This document shows, in pieces, positions 42,576 through 51,714 of a DNA stretch of 64,000 nt. The notes below the pieces were generated by a model. That model did not search any database, was not told the DNA's origin, and saw nothing but the letters and a program-made list of their open reading frames with translations. Made by a program: the position numbers and the translations under genes. The stretch comes from Immersiella caudata (Eukaryota > Ascomycota > Sordariomycetes > Sordariales > Lasiosphaeriaceae), in contig JAULSU010000002.1 of the NCBI GenBank assembly GCA_030512335.1, positions 4,030,001 to 4,094,000 of the forward strand. Direction: 5' to 3'. Position 1 is the first letter of the stretch; the number at the start of each line of letters is the position of its first letter.

Positions 42576-45500
42576 TCAATATTGCAAGTCAAAACATACA
42601 ATAGGCACAACACATCGATCGGGATCCTCTGCTGAGGGGGGGATAGATTTTATGCCGTGAGTGCTTAAGACGCCACTTTCACTGTGGATTTTTAGCTTGT
42701 GACAGGGAGGAGGGACTGGGTTAATCGCATTCGAGCCGAGGCGGCGATAGCACTGCGGAATAGTTAGTAAAGGAATAAAGCGCGCTGTTTAAACAACTGA
42801 CCTTATGCTCGTGGTGGAACCATGATGATCTCACGACCCCCCCCTTCAGCCGAATCCACTTTTGGCAGCGGCTGCAACGCCCTTCCCAAGTGCCCCCCCT
42901 GAGCCTCATGGATTGCGGCTGCTTGAAAGCACACCCATTTGACGAGTTGATACCATGTGTGAAAGTCTTGTGATACCAGAAACCAGACCGCATGGACAGC
43001 CACTTCCCGGGCTTACAAAACCCGCACCAGCCCTCGCGATTATTACCGTGACCACGGATCCATTGGGGTGTATACAAGTCCTCAAACTTCAGCTGCTTCT
43101 GGGGAACAAAATTCTGATCAGGGGGGTTCATGTCCTCCGGTGGGGGAGGGATTTGCTTCTCCAGATCTGGAGGCCAGTGGAGGGGCGGAAATGGCGTCGC
43201 CTCGGTGTCGGGACGGAAATTTTTCGATGTTAGTTGAGTGGGTAGAACCACGTTATTGCGGTATGAGGCGTTGCTCTGAAGGTAAGGGGTAGCGGGTTCG
43301 CTGCTGATGGCAACCTGCTGAGCTCTGCTGCTCGGGGTAGTCGTTTTGTGCGCCTCGGCCGTTATTTGGGCATCTGGTAGGGCCTGGCTGCCTGCTTTCG
43401 ATGGAGCACAAGACGGCAATGGCGGCGTCGTCTGCGATGCGGATAGCTGCAGCCCCGCCGGCTCCGCTTGTTCAGATGCTGTGCCTACCCCCTTCCTCCG
43501 GTTACGAAACCACCTCTGAGCCCTCCATAGGGGTAAGCCAGTTGACCTTAATAATATCTCCATATCATCTGGGGCCCCTTTCTGTTGGAAGAAAATTTCC
43601 AAGGACAGGATTTGTTGGTGGGTTAGGTGTGTGCAGGGGTGATTCCTGAGATCAACTGGAGTCGCAAAACTTTGGTTGCAGGTGCTGCACGTGTACTTCC
43701 TCTCAGCCGGCTGAGACGTGCCGCCGCTGCTGGAAGTTTGGGATACCGCATAAGAATGAGGTGCTGTCGTGATCAGCGGTAGGCGTCGCGGCTCCGCGGC
43801 TAGACTTAACGGGCCAACGTTGTCTGGAGGTTCAAGCACGCGGTTGGGCTGAGCGGTGCCGGGAATGGCGTTATTTGCGCCGAGAGCAGTACCAGCGGAA
43901 CCACGCATATTCATTGTGGCGGTCATGTTTCTATGATTCCACCGAGTGTTGCAGATAATTTCGCTTGCCTGAGGCGATGGGGAAGCGTAAGTGTGAACAC
44001 CTCGACGAAATTTTGTCTTTCAGGTCAAAACATACCTTCTCACAATGGTAAAGGTGCCTCTCAAGACCTGCTGCTGTACTAATTGATTTTTTGCATTTAC
44101 CGCAAGTGAAAGGTCCTTCCCTCAGCGTCCCGTGTTGGCCCCGATGTCTGTCAAGGCCTCTTGTTGTAGGGAAATGTTTGCCGCATAGTTCGCAAGGGTA
44201 AATTTCCCTGAACACGCTCGCTGGCACCTCGGCAGAAGCAGCTTCTGGACACTTCAAGCGATGGCTTTTACACTTTTGTTCTGTCTTGAAATGTCGGCCG
44301 CATTCGCAAAGGTAAACCTCTACATAGACAGGTGTAATAGCTGTAGAAACCGCGGTCAGAGGTCTGGGACGCTCGTCTGGCAACATAGCAAGACGTTTCT
44401 GTCGGTTGTTAGTACTGCGAATTCGATACATCGACTCGAACACGTACTTTTTCACCACGGATCTCGTAAGGAAGTCCTTCCGCCTGCGGCTTGGTTACGG
44501 TGTTGGGGAGTGCCTTAGTCCTTGAGGAATCGCTGGTGATCAAGCGCGGGGATGGGGCCGCTATTTTCAGCTGTTTTTTAGCTTTGCTGGGGTTATCAGC
44601 TTGCATGCGAATGTGTTCACGACGATGTACTCGCATGCCTCCTGATGTAGCGAAGTATCTGGGGCATAGATCGCACAGGTGCATCTGTATGAACCTCTTG
44701 ATGTGTAGATGGAGCGTTAGCATAAAGGTGGTGATTGATATTTCAAGTCAAAACATACCTTCTGAGCACAAGAGCAGGGGGGAGGCTTGCGGCAATTCTC
44801 GCAAATGTAGATGGGATTTTGTGGAGTGTACCGTACGGCTCGATCGCCTGGATTGGGCTCTGCGAGATTGAAGTTTGAAACAGCACTTGCGTAGTTCCCA
44901 GAAACCCCCAGCCTCTGGCGTTTGGGTGAACGCTCGTCATGAAGTTCCTATTAACCGTTAATACTGCTTCTAATACACCTAGCAAAACGTACTTCATGAG
45001 GTTGGCAAAAGATCTCGCATGGGGACCTCGCCACCTGCGGCTTAGTTGCGGTAAAGGAATCGTGGGTGTTCAAGCGTGGGGTGGGGATACGTGGTGCCGA
45101 TGCTTCTAGTGGCATTGTTGAAAGATTAGACGCAACAGATTCATCGGGGTCCTCGCTCGAAAATCGTGAATCGCTGAAAGTATCAACTTCTCGGCTGGCT
45201 GCTATGTTACCCCCAAGCTTGTCATCGCCAGGAAAACATACAGCTTGCTGGGGATCTGTTGTAGGTGATGACCTGGCGTTTATGGCTGGCACTTTTTCCA
45301 AGAGGTTGGATGTTGCGTATAGAATCTTGCTGACGCTCCGCACTTCTGGCTGGGAGGGATTGAAGATCGAAGTCACATGTGTGGATGAGTTAAACCTCCG
45401 GCGTTTAAACAAAAAATCTTCCGGTAATGTATTTGACAAAGAGCGACTATTTTTCGGAAGAGGATTGACATATTCGCGAGGGAGTCCTGCCACCTTAGGT

Positions 45501-46821
45501 GCGGTATAGGAGACTGCTGTAGTTTTCAAGAACTCCGGAGGTGCTAGCGCTACTTCTAGCGGTATTGTAAGTTTGTTGCAGACATCACTTTGCCGCTCTT
45601 GAGAGACGCCAATAGCCGAAAGATTAGGCGCAACATTGAGCTCCTTGCTGAAAAGTGGTGAATCGTTAGAACTCTCCGCTACCCGTTCCTCCCCAGCTAT
45701 CTCAAGCTGACTGTTTTCCAGGTTCTCCTCGGGCTCGTCATCTAAGTCCTGTTCCGGCGTACTTGGACTGTGGGGCTGATGTGCTTCCGGATCGCTGGAG
45801 TTGCGGAAGGGATAAACATTCGGAGTAGGGTTGGTGAGCCCACTCGGTACACCCGGTGGCGTAAGCGGTCCGTCATGCTCGCTCGAATGTGGTGAATCAT
45901 CGCATGCTGCTGCCCGTTTCGCAACTGGCTGGCTGCTTTCCGGGTCTGATTCCGTGTTATCCGGCGTCGGAACGTGAGACTGGTTTGCTTCCGTATCGAC
46001 GCGTGACTCTACCCTAATAGGAGGGCGCTCCTGGCTAGCAATTACATCTAACAAACTGTTAGTTGTCGTCTTGGGCTACTTATAGGATACTAGCCATGAT
46101 GCTCATTTGGTTTGGAAAAGCCACAAATGCCTTGGCTGTCGGGATCGTAGGGAGCGAAGTCTGAAGATTTTTTGGGATCGTATCGCTCTAACCTGTCAAT
46201 TTCTACGAAGCCCAGTTCACTGAGCCATGCTAGTTAGTATGTGTTTCTGAAAGGGGAGTGTTTGACTTACCTCGTATCGATGTATTTAACAAGAACAAAC
46301 TGTTCGAGAGGATTCACTTTTGTAATAACTCCATCTTCTGCTTCGAAGCATGGAGGTAGCCATCTCGAAACCAACTGCCATGGTACGCCTAACCGTGGTA
46401 GGACTTGAACGATATAACATCCATTCCACTCCGGAGGCTCACAATCGTTTGCCACGTAGTTGTATATGAACTGCTGCCCAATGGGGTTGTTCGTATCATT
46501 GCAAGCAAGACACGCGCTAGGTTGGAGTGCGTCGGGAGGTGTCAGTTCCTTGCCTGGGAAGAGATTGAGACACTCTTTGCAAAGTCGCAGCACACCTGTC
46601 TTTTCCTGCGGACCTGGAGTCGGGGATAGAGTGTCGCGCGGCGCAGCCGCCATGGTCAGATTCTCAGTGTCACGCTGGACATTGGTGGCCCCTTCGACAA
46701 CATCGTGCTGTTCCCGATCCCGCGACTTCGCCTTGTCGGTGGCGGAAAGTTCTAAACATGTTGAGTCCTCGACGCATGGCTCGATGCAAGAGAAAACATG
46801 CTCAACAAAATCTTCTGGCAA
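42576..46821 (-). CDS. Zinc-finger, homeodomain-like and Rua1 C-terminal domain protein, multi-exon
   Basis: The well-supported exons, all phase 0, are: end at 44993; 44947-44759; 44684-44448; 44398-44036; 43968-42802; 42752-42576. They encode a CENCRKPPPCSC block; C2H2 finger CDLCPRYF..HRREH; three C2H2/C2HC fingers starting CECGRHF, CELCGKHF and CGKCKKS; a fifth finger CSTCNQSF; then LTHQQILSLEIFFQQ..WRAQRWFRNRRKG, the last two helices of a homeodomain; then WCGFCKPGKWLSMRSGFWYH..GRCSRCQKWIRLKG, the zinc-binding C-terminal domain of the fungal regulator Rua1. Upstream, a 350-residue acidic Ser/Pro linker (about 46040-44993) and a module at 46821-46271 join through less certain introns. It is probably a nuclear transcription regulator. 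Its N-terminal part may extend to 48264 (next entry). Confidence 0.7.
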
Positions 46822-48000
46822 GTTTTGTGTAACAGTGGGTGTGTGGCCGTGATTTCGAGAATTCGCCCGAGTGTTGCTAGGCGGCTGCTTGCTGGGGCTA
46901 TCTCTCTCGAGAATATTAGAAATATTGGGTGCAACAGCTCCCTCCTCACTTAAAAACCGTGGATTGTTGGAATTCTTTGCTTCCCGTTGCGCCTTGGCCG
47001 TCTGTATTTGGCTGGTTTTTGCGTTGGTCCCGAGCTCCGAACACGCAGCCTCCTGTTGCTGTTGCGGGTTGCCTAGCCTCGAGGGCGACGATCCAAATTG
47101 TTCATAAGGCAGCCAGTCATCTGTGTGTTGCCCCTGAATTGCCTCATGTTCCGGATCGTGAGGACTACCGAGCTCGACGCATGGCTCGGTCTCGATGCAG
47201 GAACGAAGAAAATGAGCATGTTCCTCTGACGAAGCGTTAGCAGAAGCCTAAGGATACTGATTGGATACGCACTGTGACATTCTTGCGGTGTGGGATGGCC
47301 ACGAATGTCTGGCCTGTTGGGATCGCAAGGCATCAAGTCCTTAACATTCACCCAACCGGTTGCACTAAGCCGGATCAGCATTTGTCGAGGAAGGGGGTTT
47401 CTTCTTACTGTACCAGTGGTTATCTACCGGATCACTCAGGTAGAGAATGAAAGCCTCCTCTTCACATCCGGGTCTTTGTCCGGTAATGACTCCATGTTGA
47501 TGCGTTAAAGACTCCGGCCACTCCGTTAGTCCCGTTTGCTTCATTATCAAGTGAAGCCATGGTAGAGTTTGAACTACCCAACAGCCATTCTCCTCAACGG
47601 AACCCTCGCCGTAGTAGTAGTGATATAAGTTACCCTCCTGTATCACAGCTAGTCCGCCAGCAGGTTCTGTGGGTTCTTGGGCAGACGACGTGCTTCCAGT
47701 GCTCGGCGGGGCGAGAGCAGGCGAGCAATCCCTGGTGTTGGGCCGGCAGACGGGTGTTGGGCTCGGGGCCGGGGATTCGTTGGCGCGCGTGCCGGGCTCG
47801 TGATCCTCGATGATGCTGCAGTTTCTGACATTCTTGTCACCACCATGGCCCTGCTCTTCAAGCTGCGATGGGAATCGGGCATCACGCTGGACATTGGTGG
47901 CCACATCGTGCTGTTCCCGATCCCGCGACTCAACTTGGCAACGGCACTTGCTTCGGGGTGGAGCAGTCTGGAATAATGCTCGGACAAGTCTGGATGCCCA
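46130..48000 (-). repeat. Duplicated protein module, two diverged copies about 1.1-1.2 kb apart
   Basis: Copy 1 (about 47960-47275) and copy 2 (about 46790-46130) share, in the same order: SRDREQHDV..NVQRD; NGC(W/Y)(V/I)VQ(T/V)LP; GVIT; a hydrophobic strand (AFILYL / FVLVKYI); a WVNVKDL / FVEIDRL strand; and a DP...G ending. Each is also associated with a CIE..PCVE segment. Similarity is clear in protein and partly in DNA (the HDV-NVQRD stretch). Confidence 0.75.
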
Positions 48001-48264
48001 CATTCTCAGGGAGCACCTGGTGCTTGTGTCGGCTTTTGCTGTTGGCCGGATTTTCGCGGTTTTCCAGCCAGGGGCTATGAAAGCTGCCGAGAGGGTATCG
48101 GTCCTCTTTTGGAGCGTGTCCTGGGCCTTTTGGTTCTTGAGAAGAAGACGGCAACGGCCAAACTCTGCGCGTGGGCAGTGAAGCAGAGCGAAGAAATCCT
48201 GATGAGTGCGAAGATCGCCAAACACGGAGGGGAATGAGCTTATATTGCCAGCCACCCGCAGCAT
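46860..48264 (-). CDS. N-terminal module region of the zinc-finger/homeodomain gene, or a separate upstream gene
   Basis: The frame from Met at 48264 to 47365 contains SRDREQHDVATNVQRDAR, then ENGCWVVQTLPWLHL, then HGVITGQRPG. A second block (about 47350-47275) reads ATGWVNVKDLMPCDPNRPDI. A third (about 47240 leftwards) reads SSEEHAHFLRSCIETEPCVE, then HTDDWLPYEQFGSS and a Gln/Ala-rich stretch open to about 46860. These blocks are clearly paralogous to those at 46821-46130 (see repeat entry). I could not find phase-consistent splice sites joining the first two blocks, so whether this is one long gene or two is unresolved. Confidence 0.45.
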
Positions 48265-49123
48265 GAGTTGAGTAGAAGACGGCCCGGCTAGACGACATGG
48301 CAGCTAAATGCAGCCACCTATCCTTGAGCGTTGACGGCGCCGCCCACATTGCTACAGGTCATTCCGGCCGACAATGTACTCGGGATGCAAAAACGCGCCG
48401 CGTGGTGTCGCGTCGACGCGACCGACTCTTGAGCTGGGTCCTGCTGAGCGCGCGGAAACAGAGGGAACGGAAGTACATGTCCAGAAGTCACCGTATTCTC
48501 TGTTAAGAACGAGAAGCGAACTCTCAGCATGCGAAGGACGATTCTTCCCGCCTGCCACCTGTGCCGCCACTCCTACCCACCACCTCGCCCCTTATGTAGC
48601 AGACCTTCCACGGTCGCCGAGAGCCCTTGCCCAACCTCCACTGCGCAGAGTGATACTCCAGTTGCCTCGCATCGTGTGCTTGCTCCTGCTCCTCGCCGCT
48701 CCATTGAATCGACCGCGGTTGTCCAACCGGCCCTCGAAAACTGGGCTGCCACCACGTCAGCCATGTTTCAGGTGTGAATGCATCTTACCAAGATGGGAAC
48801 ATTCCCAATCGAACCGCACCTGTCTGGGTCGTGAGTCACAAAATCTGCTGCTCTGCCTCAGGACTTACCGCCAGATGTTCCCCAAACACAAGTTTATTCC
48901 GGTGAAATTTGGGGGCTGGGAGCGTAGCAACTGACTCAATATGTCTACCTTGTCGAGAATAATCATTGGTTCTTAGCCGCTGCTCCTGAAACTTGTCGAA
49001 GCCGCCGCCTGCCAGTCTTCAGATGCTTGTTTAAGAAAGACACGGCTTATATACCGGCGACCTCGACAGTCACATCAAACTCGATGTTGCTCGTCATCAC
49101 TATCAAGCCATCCGCCCCCGAAG
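48265..49123. other. Intergenic region
   Basis: Open frames exist on both strands but without recognisable domains. A TATA-like CTTATATACC near 49046-49055 precedes the frame at 49124. Confidence 0.4.
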
Positions 49124-49585
49124 ATGAACCCCAACCGAGCCACCAGCACAGCTTCTGAGCTGCCCGTTGATGTCGCGCACCTTGTCGGCTTAATCATCCA
49201 ATCGTCTGAGAATGTAAAGGGAGCGGTCGCCATTTTATGTTACAAACTGCGCGGTTACGACATCATTCCTCGTTATCCTTCGTATCCATTTCATCCACCT
49301 CATTCAAACAGTCCGTTCTGGTTTGCAAGCCAGCCCCCGCCAGGACTCGAAGCGTTTTTTTTATCTCCTGAGCCATGCCACCAAGCCTTCCAGCCGAACA
49401 CCGACGAGAAGAAGAATATCCTGCGAGATCCTACCAGCCCCGCTTCGGAGGGCCCCGATGACATGAATCATGAGTGCCCGGGCGGCCCTTCACAGATTCC
49501 TCCAACCCACGATTCCCCGTTCAAATCTCCCACCGACGTGCGGGGGTCTCCGGCGGGGTGCACGCAGACGTCCACGCCGAAGTAA
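49124..49585 (+). CDS. Hypothetical protein, 153 residues
   Basis: A single open frame from an ATG in good context (AAGATGAACCCC), about 75 bases after a TATA-like box and a pyrimidine-rich leader. The N-terminal 45 residues (ELPVDVAHLVGLIIQSSENV) may form two helices. The rest is Pro/Ser/Asp-rich and probably disordered. No family recognised. It could also be the first exon of a broken gene. Confidence 0.4.
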   Translation: MNPNRATSTASELPVDVAHLVGLIIQSSENVKGAVAILCYKLRGYDIIPRYPSYPFHPPHSNSPFWFASQPPPGLEAFFLSPEPCHQAFQPNTDEKKNILRDPTSPASEGPDDMNHECPGGPSQIPPTHDSPFKSPTDVRGSPAGCTQTSTPK

Positions 49586-50306
49586 GACAGAGCAGTAGAT
49601 CTTGTCTTACCTTTGTTATGTTTGGAGGTTTCGGGTTTTTTCTCAGTTCAAGCAGCAAGGCTGGCACTTGCCGACTCATAGTAGCAATATATCACGAAGT
49701 TTGCAACGACGGAAACTATGTGTGACACTGCTTTTTCTACTCCCTCCAACAACGGAACTATGTCATATCGACTTGAAAACTATGTCAGAAATTACTAGTC
49801 TAAGCACCTTCCGGTGAGGGACAACCCCGAGGGACTCCTGGAAAGCTAACGTAATTGTGTCGGACATATCGTGGACCCCTACCATAAACATACGTCCCTC
49901 TGCAGTGGAGAAGCATGCTTCGAATGTGCGCAAATCCTTCCTGGGTATGCCACGGTGTAGCTCATACGCTATCCCATCAACCTGTGGTTCCTGATGTGTT
50001 ATCATCCCTGCAACATTTTTTGCTTCAGCATCGCAGCCTTCAACAATCTGGGTGTGACTCCTATTCATGGCAGTTAGGAGAATATTTTCATAAATCTCCC
50101 CGAAGTTCGTGCCCAGAACCTTTCATACCAGTCTAAAGCCATACTGGACATCGATCTGACATAGAACTTCTCCTTCATATCAACCCAGTGCGAGTGAGAG
50201 ACGTCGGTATCCTGCTGGATCATCACAAGTAGGTATATCTTTTGCAGCGAGTCCACGATTCTGTTCGAATTCAGCAGTTTTCTTTCTAACCCCCTCCGGG
50301 CGAGCA
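49586..50306. other. Intergenic region
   Basis: No supported gene. On the minus strand, frames at 50068-49763 and 50310-50074 have regulatory-protein-like composition but no recognisable domain, and may be remnants of the neighbouring ankyrin/F-box gene. Confidence 0.35.
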
Positions 50307-51300
50307 TCAATACACCGGCTCAACCAACCAACCACTGTTGCGGGACACTGCGCGTTCGAAGGCAGTTTGGCCGTTGTCAGATACGTGAACGTCAGCGCCC
50401 AATGCGATGATATGCTCGATAATCTTTTCAACACCTGAGTCCACGGCCAGGTTGCAAAATAGTCGATAACGCAAATTTGTTCCCCAACAACTACCTTCTC
50501 GATGCATAGCTTGCCGTATTGGGTTCTCAACGCGGGTATGTTGCATGAATAGACGCAGAATCTCAATTTGACCACTGCGGCAAGGTCGACGGGTGACGTC
50601 CCGCGGTGGCACTGGTGTAACGCCGGTATCGAGAAGGAATTTGGCCGCCGCATATCGACCACATCTGACAGCGTCGAACAAAGGAGGCCCTCCTGACGGC
50701 GGGATATCAGTAATGTTGATGCCCTGTTGAACTAGTAATTCCAAGTTCGGTGCCGTCGTCCAACGCAACTCGGGCGCTGATGCAAGTCTATCAACAGCGA
50801 TGTGTTTCCCGCCAAAGCTGCCCCAAAAATAGCACGGCGCAGTGTTTTTTGGGAGTGGTATGGTAAAAGGCCAGCCCCAGCGTGCGTATGTCCGAAATGT
50901 GCGCTCAGGAAGTGGTCCAAAACGTCCACAGTTGTAGTGTTCTTCGGCCTCCTTCGATCGACCTTGTGCCATGAGTGCCGTCTTCAGCCCAGTCTTTCCC
51001 TGGACTTCCGTCGCAGTATCAACAGGGCCTCGGTCGCGAGTTCATTCCTTTCGTCGGTAGAAATGTACCCATCATCAAATTCCTAGGAGTGCTTCTTCGT
51101 CGTCGCTGCTCCTGTCCTCGTAGACCTGGTAGCTCAATGGCAAGAGCGCGAAAGTGCACGCACGATGCCACGGACCCGGTCCACACAACGCCTTGTATGC
51201 GGGAACGCGCGAGTCGCTGGAGGCGCCGACTTTCTCTGTTCTGACGATCTTTGGTGGTTAAAAATCCCAGGATGTGGAGGATGAGTTCGTCGAAGGACAC
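50307..51300 (-). CDS. F-box and ankyrin-repeat protein, probably fragmented
   Basis: On the minus strand the frame from 51300 begins MSFDELILHILGFLTTKDRQ, an F-box-like start. From about 50972 a second frame holds ankyrin-type repeats: SGGPPLFDAVRCGRYAAAKF and VEKIIEHIIALGADVHVSDN followed by GQTAFERAV. Candidate introns between the two exist (for example acceptor CACTCCTAG near 51088), but the intervening part reaches a stop, so the gene may be broken or my exon choice wrong. F-box/ankyrin proteins generally couple substrates to SCF ubiquitin ligases. Confidence 0.4.
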
Positions 51301-51714
51301 GAGGGAAGTTCCTTCTGCGCTGAGGAGGTTTAGTCACATGTTATGAACGGTTGACAATTAGGTCTCAGGGTGACTGTCGAATAATAAAGGCGAAGGGGAG
51401 GAAATCGCGATCATCGTGCGGGGTAAGTGGGTTGACTAGGTGGGGCATGCGCGACACATCCCCTTCCGCGAAGTAGTGTACTTTGGCGTGCACCAATCAT
51501 ATCGCTTCGGCTGTCACTCAGCGCTGCTAAAGCAGCGCTGAGTGACAGCCGAAGCGATATGATTGGTGGGCTCCCCGGATTATTCCCTCCTCTGAAAAAG
51601 TAGAGTACTTTAGCCAGTCGCATGCGAATACTGTTCCATCCTCTGCTCTCATTTTACTCCCCACCCCCATCACTCTCAACTTCTCTGCCCCCCCTATGCT
51701 ATCTCCCATCAGAC
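50973..51714. other. Region upstream of the JmjC gene
   Basis: Contains the start of the F-box-like frame on the minus strand (to 51300), then about 400 bases of spacer with the palindrome at 51491-51568 and a C-rich leader running into the ATG at 51715. Confidence 0.4.
51491..51568. repeat. Perfect 38-bp inverted repeat with 2-base loop
   Basis: Arms 51491-51528 and 51531-51568 are exact reverse complements around AA. The arms contain AATCATATCGCTTCGGCTGT. The motif GTACTTT flanks it on both sides (about 51478 and 51605). It lies 147 bases before the JmjC start codon and would form a strong hairpin in RNA or a cruciform in DNA. Confidence 0.97.

Noticed and set aside
51124..51170. tRNA-like D arm (GGTAGCTCAATGGCAAGAGC)
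   Set aside because: No B box or T arm follows and the acceptor ends do not pair.
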